From Tanytarsus gracilentus (lineage: Eukaryota > Arthropoda > Insecta > Diptera > Chironomidae), in NCBI GenBank assembly GCA_038502055.1, contig JAXRKN010000016.1, positions 248,001 to 312,000 of the forward strand: a DNA stretch of 64,000 nucleotides, given 5' to 3'. The notes under the pieces are model-generated. The model made no database searches. It was not told where the DNA came from and saw only the letters and a list, made by a program, of their open reading frames with translations. Positions 22,301 through 34,104 of this stretch are shown piece after piece; within the stretch, counting starts at the first letter, position 1; each line of letters opens with the position of its first letter. The translations under genes were made by a program, and so were the position numbers.

Positions 22301-25300
22301 CTTTGTTTTTAAAAAAGTTGTGAGCTCAAATGACAAAAAAATATATGCGGCAGTAAAATGATCTCAAAGACGTGTACGGACATCGAAAGTTTCAAATTTT
22401 TAACTCGTTACAAATCAATTCCATGATTTTTAAATTTTAAATGTCCACCCATGTTATTTTTGGAAATAAAAACTGAAATATCTCGTGTGCAGCGTAAAAT
22501 TTGTTATGACTTAATTGAAACGGCCAATGATGAAGTGTTAAATTGCAAAAAGAAAAAATTTGAAAGGAAAAAAAAGATCTTTAATTAATCTCACTCGAAA
22601 GAAATCTCGAAATCGACTGACAAAATTCGACAAGGATCATAAAACAATTTTTATGTCGCGCAAGAAGACTTAGAAACTCTTTTTTTACGATTATTATTTG
22701 TTTGGTCAACACACATCGAGTGCAGACAATTTTACACTTAAATTACACGAAGAGATGCAGCGAAAAAATTTATGGAATTTTTTTTCCTCATTCTTCGATG
22801 CATGTGACAAATTGAAAAATAAATTTTTGTCGCTCGATGTCACATTTAAAGACACGGAGGTCAATTTTTCATGTTTGCATTATTACATTATTGTAACCCA
22901 ACTCGAATGTGTTTACAATGTGACGAGAAATATTCATTTGACACTTTTTGCACAACAACTTTGAGCGAGCATCAATTGAACACTTCAGCATGTAATACAG
23001 TAGCGATATTATAAGAATGAAAAGTGATGACACATCTTTAATTAAAGTATTTCCCATCAATATCGAGTGGTCTTGTAGTAAGCATAAAATTACGGCTTCA
23101 ATTAAAATAAACTAGACACTCAAAGTAACGATTTTTTTTTGCCTACAAAAGCACTTTTTCCATTATTTCGCTCTTTTTTCATATCAACAGCTCACGACCC
23201 AGCGAGTGTAACTTTAAAAAGATGCTTTGTAAATTTTTAAAATTTAACGGCTATAAAATACATAATTATTTTCCACCCACTGGGATTTTCAAGAGTCAAT
23301 GAATTGCTACATTTTTTCGCCACTAATGACGTTGTAAAACAGTATACATACGTTCAAGTAAGAAGAAGTGCAGTGGAAGAGAAAGAAGAGACTTTGATTA
23401 CAAAGCAATGTAAATGGTAAATGGCGCTTTTGTGGGAGACAATTAACGCATGCACAGTCTGATGATAAAACTCTTCCATTTTACATTTTATGTACCCATC
23501 CATTGTCTCCATTCTCATTTAAAATTGCTTAATCTTTGCTTTTTCATCTCTTTTGAGACAATTATTTTGTCAAGAGGATATTTTTTTAATGAATTTATCG
23601 ATTTTTTCTTCCTCCTGCTCTTTTGAGAGATGCACATAAGGATACATGAGTGTCGCTTGCTTGCTACCGACGGAAGAACATCAAAGGCGATAATTCTTGT
23701 TGTTGGGTGTTCAAGAGTAAAAATAACAAATCGTCAGCAAGAAGGAAGAAAAATTGCCGCATGAAATGTCATATATTTTTCTTTAAGGATATCCTACTGG
23801 TATTTAATGCCTCATTACATTCTGATTTCTTGCACGTGTGACAGTTGAAGATTATTTTTTAGCACAACTGTTTCAACAAGATTGAGAGATATTTTTTTGG
23901 CATCATTTTTCCCACATCGAATCGCTTCCGCTATTGGGTGTTTTGTGTTTTAAGTGTGCGGGTGTGTCAATGGATATTATTTTAAATTTATGTGTAAAAA
24001 AGAATTTTAAATTTTTACATTTAAATTTCAAGACTTTCAGTTTAGTTTTATTTTACCACCGAGAAAATTGAATTGACTGAAAATTTTTGTTATTTCATGG
24101 TTCCTTAAATTTACCAAAAATAAATTCAATTCAATCTATTTTGTTAAATTCATAAATTTTAAAAGAACAAAAAATAATTAAAAATTACCTTATCACTTTT
24201 CTTACAAAAAAATTCACTAATTTATTTTTTTCGTATCCTTCACCAACTAATCCAAATCAGTTGTTTAAATGTCACTGGTCTTCTTTTTGTTCACAAATTT
24301 GTCATCTCAATTATCGCTTTGACAATTGCTCAATTAATAAAATAATTAATGAAGTATTTGCTTAATCACTTAACAAGATGATGATGACATCTGATAATTC
24401 TTCTTCCGCTATTGGTCTTTTCACATTGTCACTTTTATTCCTCAAGAGAGAGAGAAAAATTATATTTTTAAGCGAGCTGCGAGATTAACGAACCTACTCT
24501 CGTGCCGAGCTGCGGTTTAAATAATCCACAACGAGAAATATATGTCCAAGATTTTCCTTCTCTTTAATGTTATCCGTTGCTACACTCGCGCGACAATATT
24601 ATTTTATGAAGGAGAGAGAGAACGCAAATGATGAAACTGTCATATGCGATAGATGAACTGTAAATGTATTGCATGGACCGAAAAAAATCTCAGATTCCAC
24701 TCTTGAGAAAATATTAATTTAAATATTCCACAGCGTGAACGTTATGAGCATGCGATACGATGAACACGTGCGATGATTGGAGGGTTGGACGGCCAATGAG
24801 AACACGCTAAAGAGAAATAAGGCTTGAGTGCATTCGGCACATGGGAATTTTTTGTTAATAATCTAAAGCATGATTATGTCACATATAAAACGTGATAAAA
24901 GTCGGGCTATGCTGAAGTCAATTTTTGTCGTCACGCCTACCATTCATTCATAATTTATTTTATATATATGAGGGATGAAAAGTGTTTGAAAACTTTAGTT
25001 GATTTGTGGCAATTGAAAGGAGAGAGTGGTTATGGTGGCTTATTAAAATTTTTTTGTTATTTTAAATTCATATTTATATCACTTGAATAATTTATTTAAA
25101 ATATTTTAATGTTTGAAAATTTTGTGTTCACTATCCATACAAATTATTTTAACGTATTTAAAAATTTCAAATTCCAACTGAAGGGTTCGTTTTGAAAATT
25201 TTCAATAAAAAAAAGTTTCGTCAAGTTTAGGAAAAAAACTTTTCAATTTTAAATTTTTAAATTAGGGCACAGTTAGCTTGCTTAGTGGTAATTAAACAAG

Positions 25301-25315
25301 TAGAAAACGTTCATA
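16396..25315. other. Nine-kb noncoding region upstream of sim
   Basis: No reading frame here resembles a known protein, and no tRNA or known microRNA was recognised by eye. It separates the sim bHLH exon from the PNISR start and is the natural place for sim 5' UTR exons and developmental enhancers. ACGTG core sites, the Sim:Tango target, are scattered through it (for example near 19505, 20316, 21108, 23833 and 24765), but such 5-mers are also expected by chance. Confidence 0.5.
18886..19127. promoter_or_regulatory. Candidate Su(H) plus E-box cluster upstream of sim
   Basis: CGTGGGAA at 18886-18893 and TGTGGGAA at 19101-19108 both match the Su(H) consensus YGTGRGAA. A CACATG E-box of Twist type lies at 19122-19127. 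A Dorsal-like GGGAAATTCT lies further on at 19489-19498. Drosophila sim mesectoderm enhancers use Su(H), Twist and Dorsal inputs, so the combination is suggestive only. Confidence 0.3.
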
Positions 25316-27799
25316 ATGAACCATATGGACGAAAACTATTGGAAAAACCTCGCTCAATCGTGGATTCAAAGCAAACAGCAAACACAACAACAAATTGAAA
25401 TTCCTGCAGCTCCAAATATTAATAATAGTAGCGATAATCATGCGGAAGCAGACATGGAAATTGAAGATATTAAGGAAGATGAACCGGAAAAATTGTGGAA
25501 TTGGCAAAACTCAAACTTCCAGATCCAACAGCCACATCAACAACTTCCAGTCGTACATAACTTCCCTCCTGTTCATCAGCCACCATCTCAGAGCTATCAT
25601 CACTTTGCCAATAAACAAATGCCACTAATAATCCCAGAACCGCCAATAATTAAGACATCGTACGTACATGAAGATGGCGCAAGTAATAACCTCGTCGATA
25701 TGGACATGGCCGATTCCGAAAACGAAGAAGACGACAGTAACAGCAATTCAGCATCTTCAGGCATGATGGATGCTCGAAAGCGTAAGATGTTACCAATTTG
25801 GATCCGCGAGGGTCTCGAAAAAATGAAACGCGAAAAGGAAATGGAAATACAGCGACAACAGGAGGAAGTAAAAGTTAAGGAAGAGGAAGCTAAACGTAAG
25901 AAATTAATGGAAGAGGCTTTACTTGAATTGGAACGTGAGAAAGCTGTTAAAAGCAAATATGTAAGATTAAATTTTTAACTTTAAAATATTTTATTAAATA
26001 AGTGCAATTTTAGGATTCAACATCGAGCGACGACGACAACGATGATGATGATGATGACAGTAAACGACAAAAGACTGATAAAATAGTAGTTCAAAATTCA
26101 GTCGTTACTTCCGAGCCGATTGTTGAGGAAGTTGATGACGAAGAAGCCTATGAAAATATGGTAATGTCGATAGCTATAAAGTTCAAAATCATTTTAAGTA
26201 AGTTTTTCTTTTCGCTTAGATGTTGCTCGTTCGAAAAACGTTAACGTCAATTTTATTAGAGACAACTAATTTTCTCATCCGCCAGATAAGTAATGAGACT
26301 TTGTCGAAATATCGTAAAAAAGGTAGATTAAGTTATTTATTGACAAATCAAATTTTATTTCTCTTTAAACCATGTGAAAGAAAAAAAAAGAAATTAAGAG
26401 ACTTAAAATTATTAAGTCCATTTAAAAAAAATGTGTGATTCGAAAAGTTTTCATTGATGCACATGCTGCTTCAAATTTAGCCACATCGATGACTCTTTTA
26501 TAGTTGATTTTTATCTCTATTAATATGTTAAACTAAAATTAAAGCGTCAGCGACTCAGTCTAAGACTCCTGCCTTAATTGGACTTGGTAAGTTAAAAATT
26601 TATTGAATTTATACTCAAAAAAAATTTTCATCTTCAATCTCCGCTTAAATACTTTTTTTTCGATTATGATCCTAAAAAATTATTCAATTGCAAACTCATT
26701 AAACATGGAAATTTGCATGCTCAGGAATTATATTTAAAGTAGTCCTTGATCGTTGCTTACTTCCATCTTTTTTCTAATTATGAATTAAGTGCAACTTCCA
26801 TCTTATTACACATAATTTTCTCTTTTTCCTCTCATCATCGAATTGTTCGTATAGGCTTAGGTGTTTACTCAAGCAGCAGCGACGATGATTCAGATAATGA
26901 TGAGAAAAGCCGAAGCGATCAAAGTGACTGGGAACCTGAATCTCTTTTAAAAGTAATTATATAAAAGGACTTTAAAAAGTTAAATTTAACTTAAAATTAT
27001 TTAAGGAGCGTATTCGACAAAAAGCAATAACATTTGAGAAGCGCTCAAAGGATGTCGAAGACAAATTGGCTAAAATTGCTGAGCTCGAGGACATTAAATA
27101 CAAAAGAAAGAAGGACTCGCATGAGTCCAATACGAAATCGAGCCGAAATAATGACCACGAAGAACAAAAATCCAAAAGCAATTCGAATTACGAAAAGGAT
27201 GGTGGTGAGGAAAAGTATGAGACTAAGGTTTCGTCATCTGGTAAGTTATTGAATCTGTGCATGGTCGCATGAGACGATCTGTTGAGTTTAAAATACTCAT
27301 TCAGAAATTTTTGAATATATCAAAAATCTCTATAGCACTTTCACGAATGCGTGAAAAGAGGACTCGCTTTAGTGATCCAAAGGAGGGACGATCTGTAACA
27401 ATGACGCACGTGAATGTCATGCAAGAGCCACTCCGACCTGACAAGGGCGGCATTGTACCGATCTCTCTTTCCTCAATTTATCCTCCACCGCCGACGATTA
27501 AGGGGATTTCACCCGACAAGCTTGAAAAGTCGAAGAAAAGCAAGCGACGAGATTCATCTACATCGAGCACTTCGGGTAGTTCCTCACACCGCAAAAAGCA
27601 CAAAAAGCATAAGAAGTCTAGCAAGCACAGCAAAAAGTCTAGCAAGAAGCGTGAACGCTCTCGTAGTCGCTCTAGATCACGCGATAAAACGCACCATAAA
27701 TCCGATCGAAGGTCAATTGAGTCGGTACGCAGTACAGAATCGAGATCAAGGCACTCACGTTCTCGCAGTCGAGATCGTCGCAACAGACGTAGGTATTAA
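25316..27799 (+). CDS. PNISR-like Arg/Ser-rich nuclear protein
   Basis: Seven exons: 25316-25960, 26014-26160, 26220-26322, 26545-26586, 26855-26952, 27006-27240 and 27336-27799; 577 aa in frame. The N-terminus has WKNLAQSWIQSKQQ and Gln/Pro-rich sequence. The family-defining LPIWIREGLEKMKREKE follows at about residue 160 and leads into a long Glu/Lys coiled coil. An acidic stretch is followed by a segment starting MLLVRKTLTSILLE and then IGLGVYSSSSDDD, both matching the order in vertebrate PNISR. The C-terminus is an RS domain. PNISR is a nuclear-speckle protein linked to splicing; its exact molecular role is not established. The exact borders of the small 42-bp exon 4 are the weakest part of the model, although phase fits. 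An AATAAA at 27919-27924 lies 120 bp past the stop. Confidence 0.82.
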
Positions 27800-28151
27800 A
27801 AAAAATCTTTTTCAAAATTCTCAAAACTTGATAGCAAAAAAAAAATAAATAAATCTTTTCTCATATTTGAAGAGACATTTTTTTAGACATGTGATTCCCC
27901 TCTTGTTAAAAATGCTGAAATAAAAAGGCTTTCAGGATATTCATAAAAAATTAGCATCTCTCTTTTTTCTAAAAATTCAATTAGGTTCCTTTCATATATT
28001 TCAGTTATCATTCATAATTAACAGCACATAACTTTCTTTATCATTATTATTTAATTTGAAATGGAAATAGAGAAATATTAAGGAATATCCACGCATTGCA
28101 AAATAAAAGTATAATAATAAATCAGATTTAACAGACAAAAAAAAATAGTCT
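27800..28151. other. Convergent 3' regions of the PNISR-like gene and NUS1
   Basis: AT-rich 352-bp gap between two stop codons. A plus-strand AATAAA at 27919-27924 is a likely poly(A) signal for the PNISR-like gene. Nothing else was recognised. Confidence 0.6.
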
Positions 28152-29089
28152 TTACTTTCCAAAGCGCTGCTCACATCTAGCAAACTTATATAGCACGCGT
28201 AGATACTTGTCAAATGATAAGTAATTTAGTTTATATGAAATTTGCATGAACTCAGTGAGTCGTATGTGCCAAGGTAGAAATCCAGATGTACACGTGCTAT
28301 TGCCAAAATAAACTGCTAGCTCTGGATCTGGAATATTACCGAAAAGTTTATTCAACTTCTCGCCAACTAGATCGATGGAAATTTGATGACTGGGCATTTT
28401 ACTCAAGTCTTTCGTAAGCAACTGATTAAAACTTCCATAGCTGTCGTGAGATGAATACAGATTAATAACTATATGTCGTCGATAGCCGTTTCTATGTGGA
28501 AATTTAATATCGCTTGTTTGCTGATAGTTCGGACCCCATACAACATTTTCGTTGCTGTTAACGTCAAGTTGCAGTTGCTTTTGAATAGTGTCATAAAAAC
28601 TCCTCGAAAGCTGGTGCTTCAGAATGCCTAAAACAGTAATTAAAGACAATTAGTGCCACATACAAATTAAAGTTCATCATGTGACTCAATTGTTAAAAAT
28701 TTGTTTGGGTCATCAAGGTCATTGATGCATCGAAATTTCTTATCTTTTTTTGTTGCTGTACCTTTAAAGTCATAGAAGCTGATAAAATTCACTCCACTCA
28801 CGAGGGTCCATGACACCAAATCTGCCAGACGTGATAGGTCCACGTCTTTTTCATTTTTTATATCGAGAATTACTGCAATATGCTTTGGAACTTTCTTTAA
28901 ATCATGCAATCGATGCTCAATAATCACTTTCTCATCCTCGGATGTCTCTAATTGCCTCGCTCGCACAACATTATTGATGAAATTGTAAAGATTGTCGCGA
29001 AATTCCGAGCCGAAATAATAAAATGTCTCTATCCACTCGGCCAGTACGTGCACGATGAAGTAAATTAGTTTAAGTAATGTATTCTCCAT
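28152..29089 (-). CDS. Dehydrodolichyl diphosphate synthase subunit NUS1 (Nogo-B receptor)
   Basis: Two exons, 28762-29089 and 28152-28627, joined by a 134-bp intron (donor AAAG|GTACAG) to give 267 aa. An N-terminal hydrophobic segment (about residues 5-27) should anchor it in the ER membrane. The body has VPKHIAVILDI and FISFYDFKG, then the C-terminal cis-prenyltransferase-like half with GFLPWHIRLTEF, ending CEQRFGK. The terminal RxG motif, needed for activity of the DHDDS-NUS1 complex, is therefore present as RFG. The complex makes the polyprenyl chain of dolichol, the glycan carrier for N-glycosylation. The Drosophila counterpart is Tango14. If the intron is retained, the frame ends early with the residues HDEL. 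Confidence 0.9.
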
Positions 29090-29418
29090 TGATTAATTGA
29101 TTCAGAAGTGTCCTTAAGTCATAAACTACGTAGATTTGAAATTTTTTTAATTTTTCTCTATTTGCTTGACATTTTTTCTTCTTTTTTGTGTAAACTTTGT
29201 GCAGTGTTACGAACCCTCCTTTTTTTAACGAAGTTTTTTTTTTTCAAATCTTTTGGCAAAATTTGAACCAACGATTTTTTTAAACGTGACTCGCTTAAAT
29301 TTACATTTTGTTTAATTTTTAATTAATTTTATTAATAACTGAGGGTAAAAAATTTAAAGCGGCAATATGATGAAAAACCTCGCGCACAATAATGAAAAAA
29401 AATTGTGCACAAAATCTT

Positions 29419-30335
29419 TTACAATTCTTCGTATGTTTCAGAGAATCCACAGGTGGTACAAACGTGCGTATATTCATCAGTTTCTTCATTATAATCACTC
29501 GGTCCAAATTCATGAGTGTGACTTTCCTTTTTTCGATTATCGTACAGTGTAGATCGTACATTCTTTCGGAGTTCAACTAGCTGCTTGTTATACTTTTTGA
29601 TTTTGCTCAATTCTCGCTTCTCTTCACGAAGTTCCTTTTGCTTTGTTATATTATCGAGATTACCATGCACTTCCTATATTTTTAAAGATACAACTTTGAA
29701 GATTTAAAAAAAATTAAAGTTAAAATTTTTTTACCATTGCTCGAGCCTCTACTTGAAGCTTAAGATAAAGTTTCATTTCCGCCCACGTCGACTTGTGTGG
29801 ATTTTTTCTGCAGATGAATCGAAGAGGTGGCTCTCTATAATCGAAATCGCAGTCTTTAAGCAAGTAGTCTTCGCGAGCCTGGGTTTTCGTAATCAACTCA
29901 TGGGCTTCATCCAAATTCTTGCACTTATCACAACAAATAAAATTAAAGTTCTTTTGAAGATAGGAATCGGCGAATTCCTCTTGACACTCAACGCATTGAA
30001 AGTAAGTTAAAGGAACTTCCTCGCTTTGTTCTTCTTCAATGGCTTTCTGTATCTTTGCAGCTCTCTCGCCTTCAGCAGCTTCTATGTCTTTTTCATCGAT
30101 TAAGAATCCTCCAGCTGAGTCAATGAATTTAGATCCATCGAGTTTAATCATTTTACCGCCACCCTCAGTTTCTTTGGAGCTAGAATTAAAATTTTAATAT
30201 CGAGATAAAAACATGAAATTATTGAACTTACACAGCAACACGCGATTCTCGAAGTTGTTGAGCTCGTATTCGATTTCTCTCAATGCGAGCCTTTTCAGCT
30301 TCAGTTAGTACTCGCTTTTCTTGAACTGTTTCCAT
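29419..30335 (-). CDS. Xpa: XPA, nucleotide excision repair damage-verification protein
   Basis: Three exons: 30232-30335, 29735-30179 and 29419-29673; in frame, 267 aa, close to human XPA (273 aa). The N-terminus is basic and helical (EKARIERNRIRAQQLRESR). KFIDSAGGFL precedes the C4 zinc finger, with cysteines at about 97, 100, 118 and 121 in the spacing CX2C-X17-CX2C. The DNA-binding core LITKTQAREDYLLKDCD and NPHKSTWAEMKLYL follow. The C-terminal THVCTTCGFSETYEEL is the TFIIH-contacting tail region. XPA acts in the nucleus with RPA and TFIIH at DNA lesions. It is divergently arranged with the ZAD zinc-finger gene, with only 145 bp between start codons. Confidence 0.93.
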
Positions 30336-30480
30336 CCTTAAATCGCTTATTTTAAATAATTTCGATATTAATTTTTTTGCCGCCAAATTTAACGAAACAC
30401 GGAATAAAATCTTAACGAAAGTAAGAAGAAAAGTTGTTTACAAACGAAAAAATAAATTGCGGAACAAAAATTTCAAAATT
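30336..30480. promoter_or_regulatory. Probable bidirectional promoter of XPA and the ZAD gene
   Basis: Only 145 bp separate the two divergent start codons, so both 5' UTRs and core promoters must lie here or overlap the genes. No canonical TATA box or DRE palindrome was found in it. Confidence 0.5.
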
Positions 30481-31721
30481 ATGGAAGAAATAAAGGAAAT
30501 TAAGATCGATGACCTTTGCCGACTGTGCCTGACAAGAAAATCAAGCCCAACTTCATTCATGAAAATGACTGAAGTTCATACGGAAATCTTTAAAGAAATC
30601 ACAAATCGATTTGTAATTGTAAAAATTATTTTAAATTTAATTTAATCTCAATTTGAATTATTTCCAGCTTCCGCTCAACCAAAATTATCCTCAGTATGCT
30701 TGTCTGCAATGCTGCGTTGATATGGAAAAGTATTATAACTACAAGTGAGTAAATTAAATGAGATCCAGTTCAAAAATTAAGAACCGGACAATTTTCAGGA
30801 GTCAACTGATCACCCGTCAAGAGGAACTTGAAATTATTCTTCACAACTACGCCACAGCTGTTGAATTTATCGATGAGGAATCTCAAGTTGACATGGTGGA
30901 GGAGTACATTGATGATTCGGATGGTTTTGCTGACGAAAGCAACCAGAGTCTCATCGAAATGCCAAGTGTGAAGAATCTCAAGCAGCCAACTTCGAATGAT
31001 GATATCGTTAAGCTCATTGAGGATATTGAAAAAAGAAATCAAATGATTTTTGAAAGCTCTAAGCCGACAGTGGCAATACGAAAGAGATCAGTAAAGAAGA
31101 AGGAAATGAAATCGAATGTACACAAGGAGAGAGTGCACACAAAGCATGCCGTAAGAAGTGAAGCCATTAAAGTTGAGAAGCTCGAGCCAAAACTAATCTT
31201 AAAGCCTGTGATGGACAAGACTAACAAGACTATCGGAGTGATTACATATGATAGAGAAAAATATAGCTGCAGTAATTGTCAAGAGAAATTTCCATCGCAA
31301 TTTCTACTCAAACGTCACATGGCCAAGGCACATCCGTTAGAGAAACCGATGGTATGTTGCGATCAGGTATTTAAATTTAATCACGACTATAAAAAACATT
31401 TAGCAACTAATTGTCCTTCCAAAAACGCAGTAACGTGCAGCGAGTGCAACAAAGTGCTAAAGAACAAAAAAGACCTTTCAAATTCACCTCAAGTCTCACC
31501 TGTCGAGTGCCGAAAGAAAATTTATATGTAACTTCAAAAATTGTACAAAATCATTTAACATTAAAATTCATCTAGAGAATCATTTACGAATGCATAAAAA
31601 GTCCAAGTTGCTTATCTACTTCCATTTCTAATGATTTTTTAACTAGCAGCGGTCGTATTTACACGAAAAAAATTAAATAATTGTGAATCTTGGCTGCAAA
31701 AATATTTGAACTTTATCCAAC

Positions 31722-32565
31722 TTCTAGCTAAACAATTAATTATTTTTTAATTAAACTTACTTTGCTACAAATAAATGAATTTAGAAAAAATTAAATGATC
31801 AGCTGTTAATTAAAGCGTCAAATTAAATTAAATAAAGAAAATGACCGTTGGAAAAAAAATTTGAATGCAAAAGCTATCACGAACCAATATTTCAATTTAT
31901 ACACTTTAACTAACTGCTGGGCATCTGGAAATGATTGAAATTAATGAAATGTACTATAATTAAGCCAATAAAATTGATATTTGATGTTCAGCTGATGAAT
32001 TTGCTCTTTTATTAACACTTTTATGATTTATATAAAACTGAAATGTAGTATAGCTCAACTCCTAGCTGAACATTTGATATGATCTTAATTAAGTTTACGT
32101 TACTATAATTAAATGATTTTAGAAAAAATTAAATGTTCAGCTGTTAATTAAAGCGTCAAATTAAATTAAATTAAAAAAATGACCGTTGGAGAAAAAATTT
32201 GAAACAAAAGTACTATCATGAACTGATGTTGCAATTTATGTACTTTAACTAACTGCTGGGCATCTGGAAATGATTGAAGTTAATGAAATGTACTATAATT
32301 AAGCCAATAAAATTGATATTTGATGTTCAGCATGTGAATTTAAGCTTCAAATTAAATTAAATTAAAAAAATGACCGTTGGAGAAAAAATTTGAAACAAAA
32401 GTACTATCATGAACTGATGTTGCAATTTATGTACTTTAACTAACTGCTGGGCATCTAGAAATGATTGAAGTTAATTAAATGCACTATAATTAAGCCAATA
32501 AAAATGATATTTGATGTTCAGCTGATGAATTTGCTCTTTTATTAACACTTTTATGATTGCAGGCA
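31722..32565. repeat. Irregular direct repeats, about three copies
   Basis: Three diverged copies share ATGACCGTTGGA (at 31841, 32179 and 32370) followed by AACTAACTGCTGGGCATCT and a TTTGATGTTCAGC tract. Spacings are 338 and 191 bp, so the third copy lacks part of the unit. Flanking segments (GCTCTTTTATTAACACTTTT) occur in copies one and three only. The repeats lie wholly inside the block inserted into the ZAD gene. Confidence 0.85.
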
Positions 32566-32670
32566 TGTCTTCTTCTTCTTTGTTCTCAGAATTGTTCCTC
32601 GTTATTTTTCACAGCTATAAAATTTTTTAAATTAAAGTTAATCCACTAAGGAATCATAATTTACATAATT

Positions 32671-33348
32671 ATGGAGTACGAGGAAGAAGCCGTTGACTTA
32701 CCGAGCGAAGAGGCAATGCAGATTGATGAGATTGATGAGACGATGAAGATGAAGCCGAGTTTTGTGTTCATGCCGCACATTAAAAAATATTTTGAGGGCA
32801 TTAAGGAATGGCTGTGGGAACATGAGGCTCTCGTTGGTACGACTACAAAAAGGATCAGAGGAAAAAAAGTGAAAAAATTTTCTTTGGGGTGTGTTGTCGT
32901 GTTTGCTTCCCATTTCGAACTCTCACTCAAAGCTCAAAATGTCTAGGGGATATTTGTTTGAGGTAAAATAAATATTTAGCTACATAAAACATATAATTAA
33001 AATTATTAATTTATAGGTGAAAAAATTGAGGTGTGCAAAACTGACTGCCACACATGTAATGCTGGCATCACATCCATCCAGTTGAGTGCACAATGGAGCG
33101 AAGAGGACAAATTAACAGTTGCTTTTGGCATGTTGAAATTGTCACTTGCAAAAGATTTGTTTAACGCCTCTGGAATTCCAATTCCTGTCACATGTAAGTT
33201 TTTTTGTCATGATTTTTTTGAAAGGTCAAAAATTTTAGAAACAAAATAATATTTAAACTAAATAATTATAGTCGCCGATAAACATGGGATTCAAGAAAAT
33301 ATTCAAGACGCCGAAATTCAAGATTTTCAAGAAAATTTCAAGGGTTAA
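32671..33348 (+). CDS. Uncharacterised three-exon gene within the insertion
   Basis: Candidate exons 32671-32836, 33017-33193 and 33272-33348. Splice phases agree (1, 1) and the frame closes at a stop, giving 139 aa. The N-terminus is acidic (MEYEEEAVDLPSEEAMQIDE), followed by a PHIKKYFEGIKEWLWEHE segment. Exon 2 encodes VCKTDCHTC, a closely spaced cysteine cluster, and a Leu-rich stretch ending GIPIPVT. Exon 3 is short and polar. I do not recognise the family. The CX3CX2C spacing and the KYFE segment loosely recall BED-like or transposase-derived proteins, but this is a guess. The first donor (G|GTACGA) is weak; without splicing the first exon reads to a stop at 32946. The gene may have arrived with a transposable element. 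Confidence 0.4.
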
Positions 33349-34104
33349 CTATATATAATAACTATTTAATTCAAAAATTTAAAAACATAATTCTATAAAA
33401 GAAGGAAAAAAGGAGAAAAGGGCTTTCTGTTTTTTTTTTATTTGATGGGAGTGAGAAGAGAGGATAAGGGGGGTCGAGCGAGGCGGTTTACTTTTAGTAT
33501 TTTTTGATACATTTGCTTAAAGGCTATTTTAACTAAATTAGTTTTCTAAGCAAATAATATGATGAAGGGCTTTTTTTTTGGTGGGGGGGTGGGGGCGGGG
33601 TGGGGGTGGTTCGGTGGGCGGGGGGCGTGGGGGGGGGGCGTTATTTATTAGATCTTTGAAAAAATAATATTTTATTAAGAATCACTTTAAAAAGGTTGAC
33701 TAAAAGTAAAATTTAAAAATTTATATGTTATTTTTGCTTTTTCGGTAGTGGCCAAGATTTAACTTGGACTAAAAAAAAGGTGTTGTGGGGCTGTTTTTGG
33801 TGTAATTTTAATTTTTTATTTATTTTTGAGTCATGTTATTTATGTGCAAATACAGCAATTGGTGTGAAGTTTTGTGGAAATTCAGTATTTTTTAATTTAA
33901 TTTTTTCTAAGTTTTTTTTATCTTCAAATATTAAAATAGGTGGGGGGCGGGCTAGTTTTTTCCGTTTTTCCCGTTTTTCTGTTTGTTCTTTTCATATGTT
34001 TTTTCCTTGTTTTTTCTTTTTTTTTCTTTTCCTTTTGTTCTTCTGTTTTCTGTTTCCTTTTTTTTTCTGTTTGTTTTTTGAAGCCATACTTTTAAAAAAT
34101 GGAC
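33349..34104. other. Low-complexity stretch with poly-T and G-rich tracts
   Basis: Follows the uncharacterised gene inside the insertion. It includes the G-rich block at 33580-33640 and a T-rich polypyrimidine tract at about 33960-34080. No coding potential was recognised; a 109-residue frame here is only Phe/Cys-rich low complexity. Confidence 0.6.
33580..33640 (+). repeat. G-rich, G-quadruplex-capable tract
   Basis: A 61-base block that is nearly all G with isolated T and C. It contains more than four runs of at least three G separated by one to a few bases, which meets the usual G-quadruplex pattern. It stands out in otherwise AT-rich DNA. Confidence 0.8.

Noticed and set aside
16396..25315. 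Possible microRNA or coding gene in the large gap upstream of sim
   Set aside because: No known mature microRNA sequence or protein-like frame was recognised by eye; small frames of 60-90 residues are at the level expected in AT-rich noncoding DNA.
27478..27783. Antisense Arg/Leu-rich reading frame opposite the PNISR RS domain
   Set aside because: A shadow of the RS-coding repeat on the other strand.
28663..29089. NUS1 first exon read as a separate 140-residue protein ending HDEL
   Set aside because: A donor AAAG|GTACAG inside this frame joins in phase to the downstream exon and gives a full NUS1 protein matching the family across the junction. The unspliced form is kept only as a finding.
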